DNA of 28,161 nucleotides from Nemertoderma westbladi (Eukaryota; Xenacoelomorpha; Nemertodermatida; Nemertodermatidae), in the NCBI GenBank assembly GCA_032718475.1, contig JAUCBJ010003350.1, positions 1-28,161 on the forward strand. The letters are read 5' to 3'. Made by a program: the position numbers and the translations under genes. The notes below the pieces were generated by a model. The model did not search any database. It was not told the origin of the DNA and saw only the letters and a list, made by a program, of their open reading frames with translations. Below, one piece after another: positions 8,041-17,659 of the stretch. Numbering within the stretch: the first letter of the stretch is position 1; every line of letters starts with the position of its first letter.

Positions 8041-9828
8041 TATCATTGCCATCCTAGAATATGAATTATCATCATTGCCATGCCAGGATTTATTTACCAT
8101 TTACCGTAGCAGTAGCAGTAGCAGTAGCAGTAGCAGTAGCAGTAGCAGTAGCAGTAGCAGTAGCAGTAGCAGTAGCAGTAGCAGTAGCAGTAGCAGTAGC
8201 AGTAGCAGTAGCAGTAGCAGTAGCAGTAGCAGTAGCAGTAGCAGTAGCAGTAGCAGTAGCAGTAGCAGTAGCAGTAGCAGTAGCAGTAGCAGTAGCAGTA
8301 GCAGTAGCAGTAGCAGTAGCAGCAGCAGCAGCAGCAGCAGTAGCAGTAGCAGTAGCAGTAGCAGTAGCAGTAGCAGTAGCAGTAGCAGTAGCAGTAGCAG
8401 TAGCAGTAGCAGTAGCAGTAGCAGTAGCAGTAGCAGTAGCAGTAGCAGTAGCAGTAGCAGTAGCAGTAGCAGTAGCAGTAGCAGTAGCAGTAGCAGTAGC
8501 AGTAGCAGTAGCAGTAGCAGTAGCAGTAGCAGTAGCAGTAGCAGTAGCAGTAGCAGTAGCAGTAGCAGTAGCAGTAGCAGTAGCAGTAGCAGTAGCAGTA
8601 GCAGTAGCAGTAGCAGTAGCAGTAGCAGTAGCAGTAGCAGTAGCAGTAGCAGTAGCAGTAGCAGTAGCAGTAGCAGTAGCAGTAGCAGTAGCAGTAGCAG
8701 TAGCAGTAGCAGTAGCAGTAGCAGTAGCAGTAGCAGTAGCAGTAGCAGTAGCAGTAGCAGTAGCAGTAGCAGTAGCAGTAGCAGTAGCAGTAGCAGTAGC
8801 AGTAGCAGTAGCAGTAGCAGTAGCAGTAGCAGTAGCAGTAGCAGTAGCAGTAGCAGTAGCAGTAGCAGTAGCAGTAGCAGTAGCAGTAGCAGTAGCAGTA
8901 GCAGTAGCAGTAGCAGTAGCAGTAGCAGTAGCAGTAGCAGTAGCAGTAGCAGTAGCAGTAGCAGTAGCAGTAGCAGTAGCAGTAGCAGTAGCAGTAGCAG
9001 TAGCAGTAGCAGTAGCAGTAGCAGTAGCAGTAGCAGTAGCAGTAGCAGTAGCAGTAGCAGTAGCAGTAGCAGTAGCAGTAGCAGTAGCAGTAGCAGTAGC
9101 AGTAGCAGTAGCAGTAGCAGTAGCAGTAGCAGTAGCAGTAGCAGTAGCAGTAGCAGTAGCAGTAGCAGTAGCAGTAGCAGTAGCAGTAGCAGTAGCAGTA
9201 GCAGTAGCAGTAGCAGTAGCAGTAGCAGTAGCAGTAGCAGTAGCAGTAGCAGTAGCAGTAGCAGTAGCAGTAGCAGTAGCAGTAGCAGTAGCAGTAGCAG
9301 TAGCAGTAGCAGTAGCAGTAGCAGTAGCAGTAGCAGTAGCAGTAGCAGTAGCAGTAGCAGTAGCAGTAGCAGTAGCAGTAGCAGTAGCAGTAGCAGTAGC
9401 AGTAGCAGTAGCAGTAGCAGTAGCAGTAGCAGTAGCAGTAGCAGTAGCAGTAGCAGTAGCAGTAGCAGTAGCAGTAGCAGTAGCAGTAGCAGTAGCAGTA
9501 GCAGTAGCAGTAGCAGTAGCAGTAGCAGTAGCAGTAGCAGTAGCAGTAGCAGTAGCAGTAGCAGTAGCAGTAGCAGTAGCAGTAGCAGTAGCAGTAGCAG
9601 TAGCAGTAGCAGTAGCAGTAGCAGTAGCAGTAGCAGTAGCAGTAGCAGTAGCAGTAGCAGTAGCAGTAGCAGTAGCAGTAGCAGTAGCAGTAGCAGTAGC
9701 AGTAGCAGTAGCAGTAGCAGTAGCAGTAGCAGTAGCAGTAGCAGTAGCAGTAGCAGTAGCAGTAGCAGTAGCAGTAGCAGTAGCAGTAGCAGTAGCAGTA
9801 GCAGTAGCAGTAGCAGTAGCAGTAGCAG

Positions 9829-9900
9829 TACCAGTACCAGTACCAGTACCAGTACCAGTACCAGTACCAGTACCAGTACCAGTACCAGTACCAGTACCAG
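9829..9900. repeat. TACCAG sub-block 1
   Basis: Twelve consecutive TACCAG units (one G-to-C change from TAGCAG) inside the hexamer array. Confidence 0.95.
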
Positions 9901-10038
9901 TAGCAGTAGCAGTAGCAGTAGCAGTAGCAGTAGCAGTAGCAGTAGCAGTAGCAGTAGCAGTAGCAGTAGCAGTAGCAGTAGCAGTAGCAGTAGCAGTAGC
10001 AGTAGCAGTAGCAGTAGCAGTAGCAGTAGCAGTAGCAG

Positions 10039-10092
10039 TACCAGTACCAGTACCAGTACCAGTACCAGTACCAGTACCAGTACCAGTACCAG
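10039..10092. repeat. TACCAG sub-block 2
   Basis: Nine consecutive TACCAG units, 138 bp (23 TAGCAG units) after the first such block. The recurrence suggests one block was copied as part of a larger segment, or that a mixed segment was duplicated. Confidence 0.95.
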
Positions 10093-11244
10093 TAGCAGTA
10101 GCAGTAGCAGTAGCAGTAGCAGTAGCAGTAGCAGTAGCAGTAGCAGTAGCAGTAGCAGTAGCAGTAGCAGTAGCAGTAGCAGTAGCAGTAGCAGTAGCAG
10201 TAGCAGTAGCAGTAGCAGTAGCAGTAGCAGTAGCAGTAGCAGTAGCAGTAGCAGTAGCAGTAGCAGTAGCAGTAGCAGTAGCAGTAGCAGTAGCAGTAGC
10301 AGTAGCAGTAGCAGTAGCAGTAGCAGTAGCAGTAGCAGTAGCAGTAGCAGTAGCAGTAGCAGTAGCAGTAGCAGTAGCAGTAGCAGTAGCAGTAGCAGTA
10401 GCAGTAGCAGTAGCAGTAGCAGTAGCAGTAGCAGTAGCAGTAGCAGTAGCAGTAGCAGTAGCAGTAGCAGTAGCAGTAGCAGTAGCAGTAGCAGTAGCAG
10501 TAGCAGTAGCAGTAGCAGTAGCAGTAGCAGTAGCAGTAGCAGTAGCAGTAGCAGTAGCAGTAGCAGTAGCAGTAGCAGTAGCAGTAGCAGTAGCAGTAGC
10601 AGTAGCAGTAGCAGTAGCAGTAGCAGTAGCAGTAGCAGTAGCAGTAGCAGTAGCAGTAGCAGTAGCAGTAGCAGTAGCAGTAGCAGTAGCAGTAGCAGTA
10701 GCAGTAGCAGTAGCAGTAGCAGTAGCAGTAGCAGTAGCAGTAGCAGTAGCAGTAGCAGTAGCAGTAGCAGTAGCAGTAGCAGTAGCAGTAGCAGTAGCAG
10801 TAGCAGTAGCAGTAGCAGTAGCAGTAGCAGTAGCAGTAGCAGTAGCAGTAGCAGTAGCAGTAGCAGTAGCAGTAGCAGTAGCAGTAGCAGTAGCAGTAGC
10901 AGTAGCAGTAGCAGTAGCAGTAGCAGTAGCAGTAGCAGTAGCAGTAGCAGTAGCAGTAGCAGTAGCAGTAGCAGTAGCAGTAGCAGTAGCAGTAGCAGTA
11001 GCAGTAGCAGTAGCAGTAGCAGTAGCAGTAGCAGTAGCAGTAGCAGTAGCAGTAGCAGTAGCAGTAGCAGTAGCAGTAGCAGTAGCAGTAGCAGTAGCAG
11101 TAGCAGTAGCAGTAGCAGTAGCAGTAGCAGTAGCAGTAGCAGTAGCAGTAGCAGTAGCAGTAGCAGTAGCAGTAGCAGTAGCAGTAGCAGTAGCAGTAGC
11201 AGTAGCAGTAGCAGTAGCAGTAGCAGTAGCAGTAGCAGTAGCAG

Positions 11245-11814
11245 TAGCCTTAGCCTTAGCCTTAGCCTTAGCCTTAGCCTTAGCCTTAGCCTTAGCCTTA
11301 GCCTTAGCCTTAGCCTTAGCCTTAGCCTTAGCCTTAGCCTTAGCCTTAGCCTTAGCCTTAGCCTTAGCCTTAGCCTTAGCCTTAGCCTTAGCCTTAGCCT
11401 TAGCCTTAGCCTTAGCCTTAGCCTTAGCCTTAGCCTTAGCCTTAGCCTTAGCCTTAGCCTTAGCCTTAGCCTTAGCCTTAGCCTTAGCCTTAGCCTTAGC
11501 CTTAGCCTTAGCCTTAGCCTTAGCCTTAGCCTTAGCCTTAGCCTTAGCCTTAGCCTTAGCCTTAGCCTTAGCCTTAGCCTTAGCCTTAGCCTTAGCCTTA
11601 GCCTTAGCCTTAGCCTTAGCCTTAGCCTTAGCCTTAGCCTTAGCCTTAGCCTTAGCCTTAGCCTTAGCCTTAGCCTTAGCCTTAGCCTTAGCCTTAGCCT
11701 TAGCCTTAGCCTTAGCCTTAGCCTTAGCCTTAGCCTTAGCCTTAGCCTTAGCCTTAGCCTTAGCCTTAGCCTTAGCCTTAGCCTTAGCCTTAGCCTTAGC
11801 CTTAGCCTTAGCCT
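11245..11814. repeat. TAGCCT sub-block
   Basis: Ninety-five consecutive TAGCCT units (equivalently CCTTAG), two changes from TAGCAG, ending with two plain TAGCAG units. It superficially resembles telomeric TTAGGG/CCCTAA but is a different hexamer in the middle of the array. Confidence 0.95.
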
Positions 11815-11826
11815 TAGCAGTAGCAG

Positions 11827-12204
11827 AAGTGGGATGTGGGATGTGAAGTGGAAACCCATAGAAGTTCATTTATAAAAATTTATTACGCTAATATTCCTGA
11901 CCTCGTTTATCAATTGTTGCTTTTTGCTTTACTATGATTTCCGTATTTCGTAACTACTATAAATTGTATTTTTTAATTTATTTATCTATCAGGAAAGATA
12001 TATTGAAAAAATCTACCGAAGATCAAGCGCAATAATCCTAAATAACTAAGTAATTGAGAATGTGCGATGGTTTGAACTAAATTAATCGGTTCTTGTGTTT
12101 AAGGAGCTTCTTGGCCCAATTAAATGTGCCCTTGAGGAGAAAGGGATGGGTCACCCTGCTACTTCAGCTTAAGAAGCATGAGCATATTTATTGGACATAG
12201 AGAA
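11827..12204. other. Unassigned flank of hexamer array
   Basis: It starts with the short degenerate repeat GTGGGATGTGGGATGTG and continues AT-rich. The 100 bp before 12205 may belong to the hAT remnant, but I could not align it confidently. Confidence 0.4.
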
Positions 12205-12510
12205 ATCACTGTTTATCATTGGCCTGTTAATCTCTCATAAACTTTCGAGTGAAGCCTATATAATTTCGCAGCTGCTGCAGAAGACAAGCATAGATCTTGT
12301 TAGTTGACTGGAAGAAATTGAAAGCCTCAAGCAATGGGTAATATAGCACCAAATCGAGGATGAATTTAGGAAGATGTACAAAGAAGTTGTTGTCATTGCT
12401 GATAACTTGAACATTACATTGACCATTCCAATGACTTGTTCTCGCTAGACACAAATATGCCAAGTGGTTAGGTGGATGAGTATTATCACAGAATTGTAAA
12501 TTTCATTCAT
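12205..12510 (+). pseudogene. hAT-type transposase remnant (catalytic-domain part)
   Basis: Plus-strand translation with stops reads SLFIIGLLISHKLSSEAYII, SQLLQKTSIDLVS-stop-LEEIESLKQW, then IEDEFRKMYKEVVVIADNLN, then (after a frameshift) DEYYHRIVNFIHL at 12475-12513. This succession (L...LQ...DL......E.......F...Y..A...A...) ending in (D/E)EYYRR..IPFLD matches the middle of hAT-superfamily transposases of the ZMYM1/52-kDa-repressor-like type, as I know them. It carries in-frame stops and at least one frameshift. The hAT C-terminal piece at 15793-15915 is on the same strand and in the right order. Confidence 0.55.
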
Positions 12511-12677
12511 CTAGACGGTCAGGGCCCTAAACCGATTAGGTTCTCTGTTCGCAGAACACCGAACACTATTCCAGCCACGGAACTAGTCCAGCAGAATAGC
12601 CTTTATAGAATCCTGGGATTTGGGGGACGAGATGATCTCAGTAACTAAGCGAAAACGAACAATAGGATGTTCCTAGA

Positions 12678-12694
12678 CCCCCCCCCCCCCCCCC
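12678..12694. repeat. Poly-C tract
   Basis: Seventeen consecutive C followed by five A, after GTTCCTAGA. Confidence 0.95.
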
Positions 12695-12889
12695 AAAAAT
12701 TTATCCAGACAACTTTTCGCCATACATAATGTGTTAAAAAAGTCTACAGTTCTCCGGCTAGGGCCAATTTGAGTCAAAAAGTCCGCTTCCCTAGCAACCA
12801 CATTGCTATGGAGCTACAGGAGCTAATGCTACGGAGTTGGGACCGGCGCCAATCGATAGGCAGCATATGGGTTTACCTTCACAACTTCG

Positions 12890-14450
12890 AGTTTGAAGTT
12901 GCCCGATCAAGATCTTGACCGTGATCAGCAAAGATCAGTTTTGATCAGGGATCGGACACTCAAGGCTTGCTCCAATCGAAAAGCTTAACATTACAAAAAG
13001 ATTCAGCGACCCCACATTAGTAATGATTCCCGTTAAAATATTTAAAAAAAAGTGAATTCTTCCCGGTCAAAACGCAAGATCATGATCGCGCAAAGATCGG
13101 ACTTCGTAAAATCGTAACTAAGCATTTTGGATATAAACAATTACTGTAGGAAACGTTCAGAACACCGCCCTGAGTCGATTAAAAAAAAATTGGCTCGATC
13201 GGACTACCGGTTCTCGAGATCTGATACCTGATCATTAAAGATCAGATTTTTTAGTTTTTTCGGATTTTCTCGAAAACTTTGTTTGAGACCCCCGATTTTT
13301 TTTTACGAATCGACTTCTATGATGAAGGGGCAACTTTTGAGCATTTCGAAATTTTCAAAAAGCGATTTGATCAGGCCGCGATCAGAAAAGATCGTGTTTT
13401 CGGTTTTATTTCGAAGACCAAGTCCTGGTAGTTCACCGTATGGAAAAACTTAACATCACAAAAAGATTCCTCACCCTCGAATTATGGGGGGTAGCCAAAA
13501 TTTGGGCATAAAAAAGTTCAAGTCTAGTGGGTCAAAACTCAAGATCATGATCGCGAAAAGATCAGTATATTTAAAATCGAATCTAAGCATTTTTCTAATA
13601 AACATTCATTGTAAGAAATGTGCAATGGTCTATTCTGAGTTGATTAAAAAAAAATTGGCTCGATCGGGCAACCAGTTCTCGAGATCAGCTTCCTGATCAT
13701 AAAAGATCGTGTTTTTCGGTTTTTCCCGATTTTCTCGAAAACTTTGTTTGAGACCCCCGATTTTTTTTTTACTAATCGACTTCTATTAAGAAGGGGCAAC
13801 TTTTGAGCATTTCAAAATTTTCAAAAAGCGATTTGATCTGGCCATGATCAGGAAAGATCATGTTTTCGGTTTTATTTCGAAGACCAAGTCCTGTGAGTTC
13901 ACCGTATGAAAAAACTTAACATTACAAAAAGATTCCTCACCCTTGAATTAGGGGGGGTAGCCAAAATTTGACCATAAAAAAGTTCAATTCTAGGGAGTCA
14001 AAAGATCATGATCGCGAAATGATCAGTTTTTTTCGAAATTACTTCTGAGCATTTTGGGGCAAAACTTTCAAACTAAAAAACATTCACTGGAGTGTTCTAA
14101 GTAGATTAAAAAAAATTTCGACTCAATAGGCCTACCGGTACCGGAGATATGGTCGTCCAAAGTCTGCTTCCGGTAATTCGAAAATGTTTCGATAACCCTT
14201 GATCGAATTTTTTCCTTGAAAATATGTGAATGTACAGTTAGTGGACCCGCATCTAACGATATATCACAATCCATATTTTGGATGACAGGTACCGGTGAAA
14301 TCAGACTTTACCGAAAAAAATTCAAATTTTAGCTACTCATGTCTGACTATCTCGAAAACTATAATAGGTATGGAAATACTTTCACTGCAAGAAATGTTCG
14401 CCTATCCAATGCGCTTCTAACTCTGTGCTCGGATTTTGCATAGTGTCAAA
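12890..14450. repeat. GATC-dyad higher-order satellite, about 466-bp unit
   Basis: Anchor CTTAACAT-ACAAAAAGATTC recurs at 12984, 13449 and 13915 (spacing 465 and 466 bp). Other blocks repeat with it, including GAGACCCCCGATTTTTTTT and GGGGCAACTTTTGAGCATTT. Within each unit a dyad box of the form TGATC-N6-GATCA recurs three times, at 12921, 13082, 13228, 13379, 13547, 13693, 13843 and 14008 (spacings 161, 146, 151, 168, 146, 150, 165). The structure is thus a trimeric higher-order repeat of about 155-bp monomers. The third unit decays after about 14100; a last block (TTTCACTGCAAGAAATGTTC near 14380) still resembles it. No coding capacity is seen. Confidence 0.85.
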
Positions 14451-14459
14451 ACCTACAAC

Positions 14460-15164
14460 TTAACCCCCCCAGCGGAGGGAACGGAGTGACCGGAGCGCCA
14501 GTACTATCTTTCATTATTATGAAGTAATAAGGGCGGTGGGTGGGGTAGGTGGTGAACACTATTTATAGGGTGGAGGGAGGGTCTAGTATATTACTTTAGG
14601 ATATTTGATTTCTTTGCAATATAGTTTAGCTGCCTCAGTCTTATTTGTAATATGTTATACATTATACCAAATTATATCAAGTTTTAACATACTACATTGT
14701 CTACCTGTAGGAGAAATATACAATGTAGGGCTCATAATATATTTATAAATAGATTTAGTATATTTACATTGTATAACAGAGTTAATTGATACTATTACGG
14801 TATTATACTAAAGACGCCGCTTTGATATATCTGATCAAATGGCAATTTCTTGTATATTATCTATTTCACTATCTTGGGTATATCATTCAATTTCTAAAAC
14901 TATAATAATAAACATTTACTTCACTTCTTGTTTACTCGCATGGATATATTGATATAAAACACTTCAGTATAATATCTTATAGGGCCAAACGCAGATTAAT
15001 CGGAATAATATGTTTAATTATTATTACAATTGGCACATTGAAGTAAGTAGTACATGAGTTTGATAAAATAATTATGAATCTGTATCTTATTCTACTTTGT
15101 CTATATGATTATGTTATATAATAATGTTACTTTATCACTTTGGTTTAAACCGATCTCCTTTACT
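14460..15164. other. AT-rich region, short G-rich patch
   Basis: No gene seen. 14530-14580 is purine and G-rich (GGGCGGTGGGTGGGGTAGG and GGGTGGAGGGAGGG), which could form a G-quadruplex. The rest is A/T-rich with no recognisable element. Confidence 0.5.
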
Positions 15165-15227
15165 ATTACTTACTACTTATACTACTACTACTACTACTAT
15201 TACTACTACTGCTACTGACTACTACAG
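15165..15227. repeat. (ACT)n microsatellite
   Basis: Imperfect ACT/TACT trinucleotide run. It has the same unit as the (TAG)n tails of LINE families A and B read on the other strand, but no LINE sequence is attached, so it is an orphan microsatellite or an extremely truncated tail. Confidence 0.8.
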
Positions 15228-15356
15228 AGTTATATATTATAAGAGGATGGGGTTCGTGATTATTAGTTATTATACAAGTGCCCCTCGGCTATAGAGAGTC
15301 CACCCTCGGTTGCTTACTGGATTTTTGTCTCAGGAATTCAGATATTGCTATAAAAT

Positions 15357-15792
15357 GACTACTACTACTATCGGCATGCTGTATTGCAGCTGCATTATAT
15401 ATATTACATATATATAAAGAATGCTTGTTGACAAAATTGCGTCGCCACAACTCCCTATCACCCATGATATTTGCTAGATCATCTGCATCTTCAAGGTCAG
15501 CCTTTAAAATACGTCTCAAGAAAGTCATGGGCTTTCCTCCATGATTATTCACTCTGATTATTCATTATATTCACTATGTGCTCATTGTACTTGCTACAAT
15601 GATCTACCATAATAATGCCATAGTAATAACCATAGTAATGCTACCATCCAGAGATTTGGTATAATCTGCAGTTAGATCCCAGCATGGACTCCCATATAAG
15701 AGTATTGGAACTACTACTGCGATAAATAATCGAGCCTTGAGGTTCAGTTTTATTCTATGGGACTTCCAAATCGTGAACAGATTATTCAATCA
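15357..15792 (-). mobile_element. RTE-like LINE, family B copy 2, truncated and rearranged
   Basis: On the minus strand: NNLFTIWKSHRIKLNLKARL, FIAVVVPILLYGSPCWDLT (15790-15680), a degraded or deleted stretch near 15555-15605, then GGKPMTFLRRIL, LEDADDLANIMGDRELWRRN (15540-15440), and the 3' end with GCAGCTGCA-TATA, GCATGCCGAT, then AGTAGTAGTAGT at 15368-15357. It matches the order and text of the copy at 3807-4999. It retains part of the LLYG segment that the first copy lost. No clear target duplication found. Confidence 0.8.
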
Positions 15793-15915
15793 GTGATGAA
15801 GTGGGATAATGTAGGCAAAGAGAAGCGAACTACAAACGTTTTGGACTCACTAGATGGCAGTAAGAAGGAAGTCTTTCCTAATGTGTATAAATTATTAAAA
15901 CTATTTGTAATTCTG
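15793..15915 (+). pseudogene. hAT transposase C-terminal (dimerisation) fragment
   Basis: Translation VMKWDNVGKEKRTTNVLDSL then DGSKKEVFPNVYKLLKLFVIL, 41 residues in one frame. WK/KW... LD...(D/E)VFPN(I/V)YKLLK(I/L)...L is the signature entry into the hAT dimerisation domain, which normally continues LPVTTATAERSFS; here the match stops right after LFVIL. It sits 3.3 kb downstream of the other hAT piece at 12205-12510, same strand, colinear, so both may derive from one element split by later insertions. Confidence 0.65.
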
Positions 15916-16620
15916 GAGGCTGTGCTGGATGAAATGCCTCAGGATAGGAGCCAGACAATTAAATGCACCACCAATTTCCACTCAAGTGGCTTCATTTCGC
16001 CCCAACCCACTTGCCAACCACCAACTAGATTTTATCCCCACAGGATTTCTGAGAGGCCTTGGCGTCCGTGCCAAACCAGTGTGGCAGATGTGGATCTGCC
16101 TTCGACTTAACCCACAGTATAAACTGTAAAGGGCAGCCTCATCATCCAACTTCACAACGAACTCCAGTACGTTGTTGGAGATCTTACGGGCAATGCATTT
16201 GGACCATGTAAATTGTCTGTGAGAATGTAGAGGTAGACTATGAACTGAACAGCATGGAGTCAAATGGTCCAGCACCGTATTCAGTTTGATATTGGTATTC
16301 GGGGAGCACTAAACCAACAGACTGAAGTGTTATAGATGTTCGGGTTGTAAACCTTGACACAGACTCGTACATACATGGGTTGCTCCCCTATGTCTGTCTT
16401 AGAGTTGGCCGAAGTCGAGAAGAAGCATTTCTATGCAGATGATGTTTCAGCTAGGCGTGTTGATTTCTCTCCGTTCATGGCTTCCTGCGATGAAATTCTC
16501 GCACCACAGGCGAACTATCTCCTCTGCGTGGTGCCAGACAGACTTCACCAGTCATGGGGATGTCCCTTCAGTGTGAAGATGGGCTGGGTTTGCACTAATT
16601 CGCGGGGCCAGTGCGGATAG
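15916..16620 (+). pseudogene. C-terminal region of a LINE-type polyprotein (family F)
   Basis: Plus-strand remnants, frameshifted: a zinc-knuckle-like CGRCGSAFDLTHSINC (about 16077-16125), LHNELQYVVGDLTGNAFG (about 16150-16200), DIGIRGALNQQTEVL (about 16290-16335), DVRVVNLDTDSY (about 16336-16371), then VLELAEVEKKHFYADD, SARRVDFSPFMASCDEILAP and SWGCPFSVKMGWV (to about 16595). From memory this succession (CxxCG...H...C, HNE, RG-QTE, D(I/V)RVxxxDxxSY, VL..AE.EKK..Y, RRxxFxPF) is the conserved tail of a reverse-transcriptase family common in cnidarian and sponge genomes. I cannot name the clade. At least three frame changes make it non-functional. An 88-codon open frame from 16354 is its longest intact piece. 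Confidence 0.6.
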
Positions 16621-17144
16621 TGGGGAATTTTGCAAAAGTTCGAAGATGAAACAGGGTTAACTGGTGTATCAGTGCTGCATTAATCCGAGCATACAGCAAT
16701 TCAAACAAAATACAGTAGCGGATGTCAACTTTTTAAATTTCCCTCTTTTAGAAACAGTCAGCTGGGTGTAGGGTATTTTATGTAAATTAGGGATAAACAA
16801 CATTTGCTGCAATGTTCATTAATAATGTTGGTTGGTCATGTATAACATGGAGAATGAGAGAAAATCACATATTGTCATCATTTATATACACAACATTCTA
16901 GAATATATAGACAAGGTTGTTAGAAGACTCAGTAGCCATTCCAGCCAGAGAATAAAACTTTTAAAACTTTTAAAGCCCTGCTCAAATACGTTCAATACAG
17001 CTGTTGTCAGCTGTAGAGTACTGTATTAGCCTAATGATATAATTCATTTAAGTCAAATTACGGTTACAAGAAGTTTTTTTTATTTTTTTTATGTATTGCA
17101 CTTAACATACCTACGTCACAGTTTGTCTCAAAGTGCATGACACA
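16621..17144. other. No recognisable feature
   Basis: AT-rich with stops in all frames except a 65-codon plus-strand frame (16832-17029) with no motif. Confidence 0.45.
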
Positions 17145-17310
17145 CCCCCCCCCCCCCCCCCCCCCCCCTGCATAAGCGAGCATACAGGAACCATTTCCAG
17201 GGGGGGGGGGGGGGGGGGGGGGGGGGGGTCGGGGTGACAAAGGCCACATTTCGCCCCCTTTGCCAATTTCCAATTACCACCACCCCCCCCCCCCCCCCCC
17301 AAAAAAAAAA
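17145..17310. repeat. Opposed homopolymers C24, G29, C18-A10
   Basis: A run of 24 C (17145-17168), then 31 bp, then 29 G (17200-17228), then 54 bp, then 18 C (17283-17300) followed by ten A. The C and G runs are complementary and could form a long G:C hairpin, a G-quadruplex or an i-motif. Exact lengths may be affected by sequencing. Confidence 0.95.
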
Positions 17311-17659
17311 TCAAGAATATTTCAAAATATGTATAATTCGCGGACAGTGCGTTGTCGCGTGGGGTTCGCCAAGAATATTTATTAACTTACTAGTACTCCG
17401 AATATTAATATATCCCTATATTTTTTCAATTAGCGTTTTGTTATATTATTAGTTACTGATACTCGTGATAAATTACGTTATTGTCAAGGAGTAGGATAAA
17501 CCATGGGTGTTCAAATGGATAAACTTTAAAAATGACGTAAATGAAAACGAGCTTAGCGAGTGGAAATTATTTAAACAATGTTGGGATTTGGCACATTTAA
17601 ATAACTTTTTTTTTAAACATGAATGGGTGAATTTTTAGGCTCGTTTAGCCAAGGACTGC
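17311..17659. other. No recognisable feature
   Basis: AT-rich sequence with no convincing open frame, repeat or RNA signature. Confidence 0.4.

Larger units (their letters stand above)
8107..11826. repeat. Giant (TAGCAG)n hexanucleotide array, 620 units
   Basis: 3,720 bp of hexamers in one uninterrupted phase: from 8107 to 11826 the distance is exactly 620 x 6 with no indel, only substituted units. Block structure: TAGCAG 8107-8322, CAGCAG 8323-8340, TAGCAG 8341-9828, TACCAG 9829-9900 (12 units), TAGCAG 9901-10038, TACCAG 10039-10092 (9 units), TAGCAG 10093-11244, TAGCCT 11245-11814 (95 units), TAGCAG 11815-11826. Variants occur as homogeneous blocks, as expected from expansion of single mutant units. 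Several reading frames lack stops simply because the unit has none, giving artefactual 1,250-codon frames (Ser, Val-Ala, Leu, Ala-Thr). Unit number depends on assembly accuracy. Confidence 0.98.

Noticed and set aside
11245-11814. TAGCCT/CCTTAG block as interstitial telomere
   Set aside because: The hexamer is not TTAGGG or a known telomere variant, and it is a block inside a TAGCAG array.
8107-11826. CRISPR array
   Set aside because: Pure 6-bp tandem repeat without spacers, in a eukaryotic context.
8061-11875. Four overlapping open frames of more than 1,250 codons (poly-Ser, Val-Ala, Leu, Ala-Thr)
   Set aside because: They exist only because the hexamer lacks stop codons in those frames; both strands are open at once and the frames end just outside the array.
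14520-14585. G-rich patch as a regulatory G-quadruplex promoter
   Set aside because: No gene or transcript start is visible nearby; composition alone is not enough.
17064-17314. Proline- and glycine-rich open frames
   Set aside because: They are translations of the C and G homopolymers.
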